Assembly (NCBI GenBank): GCA_946406115.1
Contig: OX291544.1
Location: 1,922,001-1,986,000, forward strand
Reading direction: 5' to 3'
DNA: 64,000 nucleotides
DNA from: Apoda limacodes
Lineage: Eukaryota > Arthropoda > Insecta > Lepidoptera > Limacodidae
The notes below the pieces were generated by a model. The model worked only from the letters and a program-made list of their open reading frames with translations, was not told where the DNA came from and made no database searches. Position numbers and translations under genes: made by a program. Of the stretch, positions 1 to 11,469 are shown in pieces (the first letter of the stretch is position 1; each line of letters starts with the position of its first letter).

Positions 1-419
1 TGTATGTTCGAGTCTTACACGCGAACAACACATTAATTTACCTTTTCTGTTGTTGACGCTTCGGCCAAGTTGTACTAGCCGTGGTCACGTGCAGAATGTT
101 TGCAGCGAGTTGTTGTCCGTCGATGGGAGCGGGCAGTATTCATTTTGTATCCACTGCACCGCACGAGGCAATTAAGCATATCTAGCGAAATAAGTACTCC
201 AGACAGTGGCATAAATTAAGTAATGCATACAAACTTAACTCTTTGTAATATAATAATGGTGGTCAATTAAACCAGTTTAGGGTTTTGGTGTAAAGTCTAG
301 TTATCCTATATTATAGTTTATTTAGTTAGTAGATTAATTAACCTATTTGCCACAAATTTTTAGAGTAACAAAAGAAATATTTAACTTGCTGCCAGAGACA
401 AAAAAAGCTGCGTTCGTAA
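1..419. other. Unassigned sequence
   Basis: No reading frame of substance and no recognised repeat. The first 180 bases are less AT-rich than the following 240, which contain short AT runs only. It leads directly into the minisatellite that starts at 420. Confidence 0.4.
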
Positions 420-734
420 CCTAGCGCTTACCCGACAGTTGTAACGGGACGGAACCTAGCGCGTACCCGATAGTTGTAACGGGACGGAACCTAGCGCGTA
501 CCCGATAGTTGTAACGGGACGGAACCTAGCGCGTACCCGATAGTTGTAACGGGACGGAGCCTAGCGCGTACCCGATAGTTGTAACGGGACGGAACCTAGC
601 GCGTACCCGATAGTTGTAACGGGACGGAACCTAGTGGTACCCGATAGTTGTAACGGGACGGAACCTAGCGCGTACCAGATAGTTGCAACGGGACGGAACC
701 TAGCGCGTACCCGATAGTTGTAACGGGACGGAAC
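420..734. repeat. 35-bp minisatellite, nine units
   Basis: Nine head-to-tail copies of a 35-bp unit beginning CTAGCGCGTACCCGATAGTT and ending GGGACGGAAC. Unit starts are at 421, 456, 491, 526, 561, 596, 631, 665 and 700; the unit at 631 is one base short. Units 2, 3, 5, 6 and 9 read the same, and the others differ by one to four bases, so the array is young or homogenised. It is GC-rich in an AT-rich setting. No coding frame is implied. Confidence 0.97.
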
Positions 735-1364
735 ACTTTAACTTAAAGATATTGCTTTTATTGGGTTTAGCTGAAAAATATTGATGGATCACAAAGGATT
801 CTTAATTAGCAAGATGGTAATCTATATTGAAAAGTTTTTAATAAACTTTATTTTTCTAAAAATTATTTAAACACACCTGATTCGTCTGTACCTCGTTTAT
901 TGAGGATATTTCCTTAATTCAAGGCGGAGACTAACATCCCTTGTCGGTATGTTTTAATATACCCTAGAACGTAATAAGGTCATCCAGGTGACGTTATCAC
1001 ATTCATACTCACAGACAAGAAGCCCTAACTTTAATTTATTAATTAAATACATATTCACTTTACAAAAGATAAATAACACTTATACTAATAAATGGTGGAC
1101 ACTTAAATTATTTAAAGTCAATAGAAAAATTTTGATTACTCAAAACCTGAAATAATGATTATAAGTTCTACACAAGGTATTTATTAGTATGAAAAATACG
1201 TAGAAATATAATATTTGTCCAATTATTATTATTTAATAAAAGTAATTATACTTTATTTAATTTAAATAAATTTGGATCTTAGATATTAATTAATTTTGAT
1301 TTATAAATCTAGAAGATTTTAAAGATTTTATAAATTTAGAAAAAGATTAAGGCTTCTACTATTA
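735..1364. other. AT-rich unassigned sequence
   Basis: Very AT-rich sequence with no ORF and no recognised mobile-element motif, between the minisatellite and the Helitron-like element. Confidence 0.4.
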
Positions 1365-1638
1365 TCCTACTAATATTATAAACGTGAAAGTTTTAATGTC
1401 TGGATGGATGTTTGTTACTCAATCACGCTTTAACCACTGGACGCAGCGGGATGAAATTTGGCATACATATAGGTTAGGTTAGGAATAGCATATAGGCCGC
1501 AGGAATAACTATTACAGAAACAGTTTAAAGAACAATAGATGTAGCTATAGGTTGCAATAGGAAACTTCATTAGTATAATTAAGGAGTTCCACGTCCATAA
1601 CCGAATTCAGGGAGGGCGAAGCCGCTGCCAAAGTCTAG
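1365..1638 (+). mobile_element. Non-autonomous Helitron-like element
   Basis: The 5' end reads TCCTACTAATATTATAAACG, a start typical of abundant lepidopteran Helitron-type elements. The 3' end reads GGGCGAAGCCGCTGCC followed by AAGTCTAG: a GC-rich hairpin-like stretch about 10 bases before a terminal CTAG. It begins after A and is followed by T, as expected for insertion between A and T without target duplication. At about 274 bp it has no Rep/helicase coding. A related, interrupted copy lies at 21835-22030 plus 27166-27206. The TC...CTAG ends and flanks are visible; the class assignment is from general knowledge of Helitron ends. Confidence 0.68.
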
Positions 1639-1770
1639 TTAAACTATAAAACTATACATAACTTTTGTCTAAGACCCGTAGTTCAGGATTCATCCATAAC
1701 CAGCCATATTACTGAGAAATTTGAAAATAAAAATATAATTATACTATTGATATATAAGTATAAGTAAATA

Positions 1771-3507
1771 TTTTTTTTTTTTTTAATACCACTAAGGTGG
1801 CAAACAAGCCTACGGTCCGCCTGATGGTAAGCGGTCACCGTAGCCTATGGACGCTTGCAACACCAAGGGCATCACTCGCGCGTTGCCGACCCTTCAGAAA
1901 TCTAATAACTTCTTTTTTGAAGAACCCCATACTGTAGTCCTTAGAGAAAACCTTGGCAAGGAGCTCATTCCACAACCTAAGCGTTCGCGGGAGGAAGTTT
2001 CTCTGAAACCGCACTGTACGCGACCATTTCGGTTCTAAAGTGTGAGAATGAATTCCCTGCCGATGGCGAGCGGTGCGATGGTAGAAAGTAGCCGTGGGCA
2101 TCATTTCGAACAATTCCTCAGAACACAACCCATTGTACAAGCGGTAGAACACACACAGGGAGGCAAAGTCTCTCCTCAGACTTTGGGGCTCGATACCGCA
2201 AGCGACTTGTAAAGCAGCAACCTTTGCCAGCACCAAGTTTTTTGGACGCCAGCTTTACCTTGTCTAGCAAGTGATCTCGGAACTGAACATCACTGGAGAT
2301 GTGAACACCAAGGATCCCAATGCTCTTGGAGATGGAGAGGGGAGTGTTCTGGAATTGTGGGACTACAGTGAATGGGGTTTTCTTAGCGGTGAACGCGCAG
2401 ACTTGTGTCTTTAAAGGGTTGAATCGGACCAAGTTTTCCCGTCCCTAGTCAGAGACCTTGGACAAACCGATCTCGATTTGAGACACAAGTTCTTCACGTT
2501 TTTCCTCCACAACAGAACGAGGGATGCTTGCACGGCCCGTGTAATAAGCGTCTCCAGTACTGTCATCTGCATAGCAATGTATGTTGTTGATCTCCAACAT
2601 ATCATTGATGTGAAGTAGAAACAGCGTAGGAGACAGCACAGAGCCTTGCGGGACACCAGCATTAATGTCCATGCTATCAGAGCAACTACCGTCAACTACG
2701 GCTCGTATGCGTCTGCCGGACAAAAAGCTAGCCACCCATTTGCACAAACCCTCGGGCACTCCGTAAGATGGCAACTTCGATAGAAGACCCCGGTGCCAGA
2801 CCCGATCGAACGCCTTCGCTATGTCTAGGCTACATGCCAATGCTTCCCCCTGACTCTCAATGGCTAGTGCCCATCGGTGTATGAGATATACTAGAAGGTC
2901 ACTAGTGGAGCGACCGTGGCGAAAGCCATATTGACGGTCGCTGATCAGGTCATATTTTTCTAGGTATCTCAAAAGCTGTGTGTTGATCACACGCTCCATC
3001 ACCTTGGAGAGGAGAGAGGTAATAGCGATAGGCCTGTAATTCGATGGATCTGATCTATCGCCCTTTTTGGGCACCGAGTGCACATTCGCAGTCTTCCATG
3101 AAGACGGAAATAGTCTAGTATGGTTGGAAAGCGCGAAGAGGCGAGTGAGTACAGGACATAACTCAGGAGCACACTGCTTAAGCACCACTGCTGGTATACC
3201 GTCTGGCCCACTCGACTTATGAACGTCTAGGGAAAACAACGCCCCCCGGATCTCTCGCTATGTTATAGAGATTTCCAGCATGGTCTTACTGCACCACGGT
3301 ATAGTAGGTGGTACAGCGCCTTCGTCGTTCATATTCGAGTTGGAGGCAAAGAGACTGCCCAATAGATCGGCTTTCTCTTTTGCACTATGGGCCAAGTCAC
3401 CATCGGTCTTTCGCAGTGGTGGTAACGACGACTAGCAGAAGTTCCCCTCGGCAGCTTTAGCAAGCGACCAGAAAGCACGACTCCAAGAAGGATAGCTCGC
3501 AAGTCGC
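1771..3507 (-). pseudogene. LINE-1f copy A, RT fragment
   Basis: 5'-truncated copy of the non-LTR retrotransposon family whose best copy is at 59776-62120. On the minus strand it encodes the reverse transcriptase core: fingers with SSGPDGIPA and NYRPIAITSLLSK, FRHGRSTSDL, SLDIAKAFDRVWH, GVPQGSVLSPTLF and the catalytic CYADDSTGDA. It ends in the family's conserved C-terminus (EFFKKEV-type motif and KGRQRASD). The 3' end is antisense GCCACCTTAGTGGTAT plus poly(A), seen as a T14 run at 1771-1784. Against the best copy it has two internal deletions near 2200-2240 (about 125 and 40 bp) and frame breaks at about 2240 and 2450. AAATAT at 1766-1771 and 3508-3513 is a plausible short target-site duplication. 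The endonuclease is absent. Confidence 0.9.
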
Positions 3508-3513
3508 AAATAT

Positions 3514-4077
3514 AAAATCTTTAAATATTTAAACATACATATACACACCCGTATCCAGTTATATATCTAAAGAAAAAATGTAACCGATCTTTTAAACATA
3601 TTAGTAAAACAGCGCTTGTAAATGTAATGTTAGACAGGAAAATACCGACAATGTAATTCAATATTTTATTTCAAGCAGTAAAATTATCCCGACATCTGAG
3701 CTTATTTTATATTCCTTTGACATCCCAACAGAAAATAAGGTTCAGTTACAGTAACAGGCACCGTGAGCTCGCGGTCCGCGGGGACCTCACTGTGGCGTCC
3801 GCTGCGGCGCTGCGATGATGCCAAGCGACGTCTAACGGACACAAACAAACTCAATAACAAAGTAATAAAATATTACTCAGATGCTTGACTTTATGCAAAA
3901 AAAAATATTTAGTTCCAAAGTTCCAAGGTCACTCCGGCAGCATTTCGAGCAATTCAAAAATATTTATAACATTTCTGCTTTTTAGGGTTCCGTACCCAAA
4001 GGGTAATTAGCGGAACCCTATTACTAAGACTCCGTTGTCCGTACGTCACCAGGCTGCTCATTAGCCGTGATAGACAG
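3514..4077. other. Unassigned sequence
   Basis: No supported gene. A short GC-rich patch lies around 3760-3840, and otherwise the sequence is AT-rich. It separates two LINE-1f copies in opposite orientation. Confidence 0.35.
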
Positions 4078-4495
4078 TATCGAACCCTTAAGTCGAAGCA
4101 GAGACTTTGCCTTCCTGTGTGAACACACACCGCTTGTGCAATGGTATGTGTTCAGAGGAATTGTTCGAAATGATAACCACGGCTACTTTCTACCATCGCA
4201 CCAGTCGCCATCGGCAGGCCATTCATTATCACACTTTAGAACTGATGTGGTCGCGTACAGTGTGGTAAAAGAGAATCTTCCTCCCGCGAACGCTTGGGTT
4301 GCGGAATGAGCTCTCTGCCAAGGTTTTCTCTAAGGACTACAGTATGGAGTTCTTCAAGAAAGAAGTTATTAGATTTTCGAAGGGTTGGCAACGTACGAGT
4401 GATACCCTAGGTGTTGCAAGCGTCTATAGGCTGCGGTGACAGCTTACCATGAGACGGACCGTAAGCTTGTATGCCTTAGTGGTATTAAAAAAAAA
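4078..4495 (+). mobile_element. LINE-1f copy B, 3' end
   Basis: About 418 bp of the 3' end of LINE-1f in plus orientation. It starts within the RT C-terminal region (TATCGAACCCTTAAGTCGAA), runs through the conserved region encoding the EFFKKEV-type motif and finishes with GCCTTAGTGGTAT and A9. Several small indels break the frame, so the open frame at 4067-4309 is out of frame with the real RT. It is more diverged from the 59776-62120 copy than copy A is. Confidence 0.85.
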
Positions 4496-5147
4496 GTTGG
4501 CATCTTAGCATCCCCGACAGGATCTCGTATTTCACCAAAGATACGTATCCCAATGATCTATAAATAGTTACTGATTGTAGAACCGGCTAAAAATAATAAA
4601 AAAAATGTTCACTTTGTGGAAAATTACTGATATCTAACGGACAGAATACAACTGAATGCTTCCGCGTTGTTTAATTTATACTTTTATTGAAACATAACAC
4701 ATTATCTTTCTACGTATCTATTCTATACTCTAAATTGTTTACCGCCTAAATTCAGCAATTTATAACTAATATTTAAAATGATACTTCAATACGATCTTTA
4801 CTTAATTTAAAAAAAGCTATATAGAACAGAGATTTAAACCTCCATAATTTTATAAGAAGACTGTGCAGACCGGGAAGCAGTGACACAAAATATTCGGTTA
4901 TATGTACCAGCATGGTGGTTCTTCAGGGGTCTAATTACGTAATGACGAAAAGAAAAATGAGTCATAGCGCTGGTACCGGCGGCCCAATCGCGTGGGCGTT
5001 AGTCGAATGTGTCGGATAAATACGAGTGTCGAACGATTTGTTCCACAAAAATCCTTTTTCAAGTAGGATTCGTTGGTTCTGGCTCACTACCCCTTAACTC
5101 CAACCTCTACCTGTGTCTACAAAAAAGCTCACCAAAATCTTTCTCTC
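4496..5147. other. Unassigned sequence
   Basis: No coding region recognised. The first half is AT-rich. From about 4950 the base composition rises, leading into the degenerate minisatellite. Confidence 0.35.
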
Positions 5148-5470
5148 TTGAATCTGAGGGGTAGCGACTCACAATTGACGAACGACACCTACACCTTAAA
5201 TCTGAGGGTGTGGCGACTCACGCTTGACGAAAACTACCCCACCCTGAGTCTGAGAGTGGCGACTCACACTTGACGACACCTACCCCCCTGAATCTGACGG
5301 TGTGGCGACTCACAATTGACGCAAGAAGTACCCCTTAAATCTGGGGGTGTAGCGACTCACATTTGACGAAAAGTACCCCCTGAGTCTGGATTATGACGGC
5401 TCACACTTGACGAAAATACTAAGTATGGGACCCTAGGGGTGTGTCGACTCACGCTTGACCCAAAACTACC
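5148..5470. repeat. Degenerate minisatellite, about seven units of 43-51 bp
   Basis: Seven diverged tandem units share the core CTGAGGGTGTGGCGACTCAC followed by a TTGACGA-type block and a C-rich block (CTACCCC). Cores fall near 5155, 5203, 5250, 5295, 5342, 5388 and 5434. Unlike the 35-bp array at 420-734, units differ in length and sequence, so this array is old. The apparent protein at 5073-5273 is only a translation of the repeat. Confidence 0.85.
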
Positions 5471-5586
5471 GCGTGACGGCACAGTGGGTTCTGTGTATAA
5501 CTTGTTTCTAGTTTTGTTATCTAATTGTATCATTATCGTAATGGGTCTATCGTGTTTTTCCCGCTCATAATTAAGTTATTTATAAC

Positions 5587-5811
5587 TTGACATGTTATAC
5601 CTACAGAAAATCTTCAATTCAAGTCGGTCGAGGTTTGAAGAGAGCAGCTGATAATAATGTTAAATATATACAACTAGCATCGACGTCATCATCTTCCAAT
5701 ACAACACATCCACAGGACATGATGTGTCAAATATGTGATTTACAGGTTATCCAAAGATTCCATGCTCAGCACTTACGATCTAAGGAACACAAAAAGATGA
5801 CTTATTCATAA
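5587..5811 (+). CDS. Small ORF with a C2H2-like zinc-finger motif
   Basis: A 74-codon frame, first ATG at 5587. Residues about 46-70 contain CQICDLQVIQRFHAQHLRSK, which fits a single matrin/U1-type C2H2 finger: Cys-x2-Cys, then a His, then the HLRSKEH turn typical of RNA- or DNA-binding fingers with a long linker. The N-terminal half is Ser/Thr-rich and unrecognised. No introns, neighbouring gene or poly(A) signal tie it to a host gene. It could be an exon, a relic of a DNA transposon or chance. The minisatellite ends about 120 bp upstream. Confidence 0.35.
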   Translation: MTCYTYRKSSIQVGRGLKRAADNNVKYIQLASTSSSSNTTHPQDMMCQICDLQVIQRFHAQHLRSKEHKKMTYS

Positions 5812-5931
5812 TCATAATTTTATTTACATAGTGTGTCTGTTATATCAGTTGCTTTTGGGTCTTAGGTCTTAACGTACAGAATCGTAATACCTTAAGCTGA
5901 TAAGTCACACATAGTACAAACTCCTAAAGTA

Positions 5932-6394
5932 TTATTATAGCATTAAAGAATCAATACCATTTCTTATTCAGAAAAGTTAAAAAGGGTTAGAAATTTGTTT
6001 TAGTTAATTTTGTTATTCATGCAGATTTTGAATAGGAAACAAAAGTATTAAAAAATGTTTTGATTTTTTAAGTTTGACTATTGAAAATTGGACAAAAAAA
6101 ACATTAAACAATTTTTTTAGGGTGTAAATGTTTTGATTTTTTAAGTTTGACTATTGAAAATTGGACAAAAAAAACATTAAACAATTTTTTTAGGGTGTAT
6201 TATTATAGCATTAAAGAATCAATACCATTTCTTATTCAGAAAAGTTAAAAAGGGTTAGAAATTTGTTTTAGTTAATTTTGTTATTCATGCAGATTTTGAA
6301 TAGGAAACAAAAGTATTAAAAAATGTTTTGATTTTTTAAGTTTGACTATTGAAAATTGGACAAAAAAAACATTAAACAATTTTTTTAGGGTGTA
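5932..6394. repeat. 195-73-195 bp direct duplication
   Basis: A 195-bp segment (5932-6126) recurs at 6200-6394. Between them lies a 73-bp segment (6127-6199) that repeats the last 73 bp of the unit (6054-6126). All copies look identical by eye. The three blocks abut exactly, giving a head-to-tail array with one truncated middle copy, as expected from unequal exchange or replication slippage. No coding capacity. Confidence 0.95.
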
Positions 6395-8689
6395 AATTAT
6401 AAAGTTATTTAAAAACTAAGTAAAGAAATTAAAAAGTAAAATCAGTGATTTCAAAAAAAAAAGTTAGTGGTAGACCTTAAAAAAAATCAGTTCTTAGATA
6501 TGAATGTTAATAAGTTCAATCCTTTATGGGGATATTCGTATATTGAATTACCTTTATATATAAAGCGTAATTAATGTAAAAAAAATGATCAACAATGTTT
6601 TAAGTGGGCTTTATTGTCCGCACTATATCATGTAAATACACATTCCGATAGGGTGTCATCATACTTGAGAAATTAAAATAAACGAACGTTTAATAATATT
6701 CAGTTCCCAATCAAATTACCTATTTAATATACCCAAGATAGAAAAACAAAATAACATTAGTATTCATATATTTGAATTAGAGTTGTAACAAATAAAAATG
6801 TATATAAAAATAAAATGTAATACCATCGCTGGACCATTATACTTCACAAAATGTCGTAAAGAATTACACATTAACTTATTATTTAAAAAAAAACAATGGT
6901 TCAAATGCTCATTATTGTATTTATAACGCTTGGTAAATAAATAAATAAATAACAAATCAAAATAATATCTGTGATGGTTGCCATTAATATTTTGGATCTA
7001 AAGTTAAATTAATCACCAGAAACATGACTGTGAGCTCATATTGTTACTTAATTACCAGGAATTCATAAAAAAAGATTGGTTTAATCAGGAAACAAATAAT
7101 GATAAAATCGAAGTCATATGCAAAAACAATACAAGAACATGTAGTTTATTCCTATGTTCATATAGTAAGGTTCTAAGGCCTTAATAAATTGATATTTATT
7201 GCGATGGAGAAACTAAAGGAATTTGATGCTATTTTGTTTTAAATTACGGATGTGTAGAGTTTACGTGAAGACGCGGAGAGTTTTTTATCGATAACCAATT
7301 GTTAAACCTATACCTATATTGTCTACAGTGTCTACGGATTCCTTAACTAGATTATGGTTATTCCACTTACTGATTTACAGTCGTGCGTAGTCTCTCTCTA
7401 TCTCTCTCTCGTTTCAGCTCAGCGATGTTGTGTATCTCCCTTGAAAACTCGTACTACCAGAAATCATCCGTACTTTTATTTCGTTTTATTCACCTGGAAT
7501 TGATACAAATACAAGTCTTTATATTTTGAATATAAAAGACGTTGTCTGCTGCAAAAGAAGAATCTCCCTTTTGGGAAAATTGAAAGTCCTTTCCTTGTCT
7601 CCAAAGTCGTAATTTCTGTTCCAACAAGTAAACTTGTTCAGAGGCTTCAGAGTTCAGAAAGTAAGACTTGCCCAATGGATGACCGAAGATGGTAAAGGTT
7701 AATCACCCTCAATCCAGCAACGCCTTTCCGAAAAGCGCTTTTCTTTTTTACACAATGACTATCTAGACCAAACAACGTTACAGTCTGAAACTACGACACT
7801 TAGAAACAAACAAAAGTTCTCACAAAATTACAATGAGTGTCGAGTAGTTAATTAGCGTTAATTAAATTACGGGTTAGGATGGGCTCTTCGAGCCTGGAGT
7901 AAAATAACAACTGTCAGGATAAAAACGTTAGTACACAAATTAAAACAATTGAAATTATGCGTCAGATGAAGATCTAAGATACTTAACTTAAAAAGCTGAC
8001 CACTGCCAACCGTTCTCACAAATTGACTCCCTTCAACCTTCCCAATTTCTATGGTCCCTTCCGCTTTTCGTGTCATATTTTTCACTGTAGACAACTCTAC
8101 CAGAATACTCTGTAACTCGTTTAAAGTTTAGTAACTTCGCCTTTATTGCTCTCGCAATAAAGCCGACGACCCCTCTTCATCCTATCTCTTTGCCAGCTAT
8201 CTCGACTCGTCACTCGGACTGGCTCCGCCAGCGCACGGTCGTAAGAGCGATAAGGACAACTACAGAACGCCCCGCTACTGTCGTTTACGTATCTTATCAC
8301 GTCTTGTTTTGCGCGCCTTGCGTTCCCACGCAAACTTACCCGAGTCTGACACATGTGTTTCGCATTACGCCGAAACCATGGCCGGTTTTTAGAATTTTCT
8401 ACAAAAAATTACTTTAAATGACTGCAACAATTGCTAATTGAAGCTACAGGGGTTTTTTGGGTCGCCTATGTTTTGCTGCGTACGATGTTGGGTTTTTAAC
8501 CTACTTATTTTTGGAGAGTTGAATAAAACATGATGTACGTAATAAGTATATAACTGAATTTTATTAGGTATCGGGGTCCTCACATTCCCCTCCTCGCAGA
8601 TCCGTAAAGTTGTGATAGTAACTTTATGGGCTCTGCGTAGATCTAACCTACTACAACAAATGCAACGTTCGTACTTTGGAAGAATATTT
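6395..8689. other. Unassigned AT-rich stretch
   Basis: No gene could be supported. A 61-codon minus-strand frame at 7490-7675 looks codon-like but matches nothing I recognise. A CT-rich microsatellite (TCTCTCTCTATCTCTCTCTC) lies near 7390. From about 8100 to 8350 base composition is more balanced, with overlapping open frames on both strands, none convincing. Confidence 0.4.
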
Positions 8690-9187
8690 CCTCATACAGT
8701 ACAGCCCGACCTCGGCACAGTCGTAAAACTATAGTTAGGCGGCCTCGGCACGTACTAACGGCCCCAGATGACGATCTCGCTATCTGGATAGCGAGATTAG
8801 TCTCAACGACCTCCCCCAATAGGGCCTCCCTCCAAACACGACGCCGACGTCCCCGGGTTTGTCGGCGCCCGAACGGATACACGAGGTATCAAAGAGTGCC
8901 GGGGCGCTTCTCGCCCCCACTCAATCGCAACCGCACCCGCGTAACGGGGAACTCCCCTCCTGGCGGTGACTCACCTTCGGGTTCGAGACTCACGCCGGTC
9001 GAAGGGACGCCCCCGAGAGCGACAACCCAAGCCGAGGCTCCCCCCGCGGGGAGCCCTTGAGCGTTGGGCGCTATACGGACTGAGGCTCCTTCAGAGACTC
9101 GACCAAATAAAGTCCGGTGAAGCAGTAATGGCTGCAACAGCCAACTGCAATGTCAGTTCAGAAAAAAAAAAAATCCTCATACAGTAC
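8690..9187 (+). mobile_element. GC-rich retroposed segment with 13-14 bp TSD
   Basis: CCTCATACAGTAC occurs at 8690-8702 and again at 9175-9187, with a preceding T also shared. The second copy follows a 12-base A run (9162-9173). The insert between them, about 8703-9174, is markedly GC-rich and has the layout of a plus-strand target-primed insertion: TSD, body, poly(A), TSD. The GC-rich body resembles repeats common in moth genomes, possibly from an R1/jockey-type LINE, but I cannot name it. Open frames across it on both strands are probably a result of GC content. The TSD and tail are directly visible; the family is unresolved. Confidence 0.75.
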
Positions 9188-9604
9188 GTGCCTGATTGTC
9201 AATGGCCGACGTTCTCTGTGTCGTTTCGATATTACTTGGTTTTTGGCAAAATCCTAAGTACAGAACTTGAATAATTAGTATGACCTTAATATTGGTGTAT
9301 AAAATGTAAAACATGGCGATCCATTTCACCTATGTAGCGCGTTCTATAACTTTAATGTAGGTATCAAAATACGACGGTTTTCCTAATTGTGTGTGGGGTC
9401 CCTTTTTTCCTAGACTTATTTATACCTTTTTGTATTTTAGATTCCAAACAATACATTCTGACTAAGTTTTGCACGAATCGTGATAGGTTTATTAATTTAG
9501 ATTTGATTGTATTTGTTATCATTATGTTATCGGCTTCGATTTGGTTTTGTTTCCTCTTTTCTTTAGTCATGAACTCGTTCGCTCGGGAATTCATCGCTGT
9601 CATA

Positions 9605-9969
9605 TAACACTGCTATATACATATATACACAAGCTTGCATAAAGTTTTATTTCTAGCTCAATTACAATTATATATAATACATTCCAAGCTACACACCTCT
9701 TAAATCTAATCTTAGTCTAACATGTTATAAAAGCTTTTACGATGCGCTTACTGAACTTCTATATTATTTATTGTCAAGCGGGTTATATTTAACGAAGCGG
9801 TGGATTCCGTTGCAGTAGATTCAGACTTCATTGAAGTACAGAAGGTATCTATTTCTCATTATTTTGTCTGTGTGTGTGAAGAAATGTTATCAAGTCCCAA
9901 ACAGTTTAACTAACTAACTTGTTAGTTACTATAACCGTGCACTCAGTGTACGTTTTTTTTCCCCCTCCT
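9605..9969 (-). mobile_element. Possible 3' LTR and polypurine tract of gypsy element 1
   Basis: Downstream (minus strand) of the gypsy integrase there is a purine tract, antisense to TTTTTTTTCCCCCTCCT at 9953-9969. It is followed by a non-coding stretch with an antisense AATAAA near 9646-9651. That order (pol end, polypurine tract, U3/R-like sequence, poly(A) signal) fits a 3' LTR. No matching 5' LTR was found beyond 16656, so LTR ends cannot be fixed by comparison. Confidence 0.3.
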
Positions 9970-10237
9970 ATGCACTCGTGCTCTTTAGTATTATAGCTTG
10001 GTACTATCTAGCCGTAATTATCTCAACCCCGTCCTGCCGTGATAGACAGGCCGGTAGCGGCTTCGCGTAATTATGCTTCAGCGTACTTGTTATAATAACA
10101 TGTATGTAATTTCCTAGTCGCGGGGCCTCGTCTAAATACTTTCAAGATTGAGCTATTTGGCCGAACACATCTCTCCACATAGACAGACACCGCGCTATCT
10201 AACACTCATTTTAAAACAATGGTTTAGTGGAATAACT

Positions 10238-11467
10238 TTAGTCCTCTTTGATAGTGCCATAATACCTAAATATTGGCCTTACGTTGTAATTTCCTCTTAT
10301 TTTTTCCGTTTTAGGGTCGACAATAGTGTATACATTATTATTTTGTGATAAAACTTCAAACAATAAGAAGAATTTACGCGTTTACCCTTTAGCTTTGTTT
10401 GATTTTGGGAACGTTTTAATTTTAACAAGGTCTTTATTATATGTTATCTTTCTTTTTTCCGCAGATTTTACAATATTATCACGAGCTACTGATATAATCA
10501 GTTCTCGATCTAAGTTCATAAAACTGTCTATTCCGTGTTTTCCTAGTATTTTGTCTTCCGGTAACACTAAGCTCTTTCCGTTAATTAGTTTGTACGGAGA
10601 AAATCCTATACTAGAATGCATCGTGTTATTGTAATTATTTTCTACCTGTGATAGAATATTGACCCAACCTTTGTGATTTTTATTACAATAGGACCTAAAC
10701 AGGCGGTTCAATTCGCGATTAACTCTTTCTACTGAATTCGGTGACGGGTTAAAGACACTGGTATGTGATATTTCTATACCTAGATTCCGAAGTCCTTCTT
10801 CCCACACTTGCGAAACGAACTGCGCCCCAGTATCGGTGACTATCCTTTTTATTTTTAATTCAGAGTGAAACTTTTTGGTCTGACTTAGTACCGCGCGTCC
10901 GGTAGCCTTGCGCAATGGAAACAATTTTATCAGTTTGCTAAACGCATCTTGCATGACATAGACGTATTGCATGCCAAATTGTCCCTTCACCGATAGACCT
11001 AAAATGTCTGCGAAAACTATCTCGCATATTTCTTTTGGTATAACTGGTATGCATGGTCCCGTATAATTTTTAACCGGTTGTTTCGATTTTTGACATATGT
11101 CACATGCTTCTAACACCCTACCTATAACAGTTTTCATTTTGGGAAAGTAGTATCGTTTTCTCATACAGTCAAGCACCTTTTTTCGTCCAAAATGACCTAA
11201 CTTTTCATGTACGGAAATAATTAATTCCTCTTTTAAGCTTTTAGGAATCACCAACCGTTTATTTTTACTATTAGCTTTCAAGAAAAATATTATATTGTTT
11301 TCTAATCTATAGATTCCACGGTTTGGGCTAATTACGTTTTCTACTATTGGATTTAAAGTTAATCCCCTTTTTATAATACTGCACTCTGGATCTTCGTTTT
11401 GTAGGTCCTCTATTTTCTCTAATCGTTCTAATATGGTTTTCTGGTTCGACGCATGGAATAATAACAA
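10238..11467 (-). pseudogene. Gypsy 1 integrase
   Basis: Minus-strand integrase. The zinc-binding HHCC domain is visible as HEKLGHFGRKK followed by CDICQKSK. The catalytic core shows ADILGLS, TDTGAQF and SPNSVERVNREL, corresponding to the D, D and E positions. The main frame ends at 10382 with ...SNKAKG and a stop. The family C-terminus continues in another frame from about 10360 to a stop at 10238-10240 (NNNVYTIVDPKTEKIRG, then NYNVRPIFRYYG), so a frameshift and a missing stretch of the C-terminal barrel disable it. The frame begins next to the inserted LINE, so its true N-terminus lies on the far side at about 13360. Confidence 0.87.
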
Positions 11468-11469
11468 CT

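Noticed and set aside
8889..9137. 82-codon minus-strand frame, Gly/Pro/Arg-rich
   Set aside because: It lies within the GC-rich retroposed block, whose poly(A) tail and TSD indicate the opposite (plus) orientation; overlapping open frames on both strands are expected from composition.
9364..9607. Overlapping 79- and 72-codon frames on both strands
   Set aside because: Both strands open over the same AT-rich DNA, no motifs, and the position next to the putative gypsy LTR suggests non-coding sequence.
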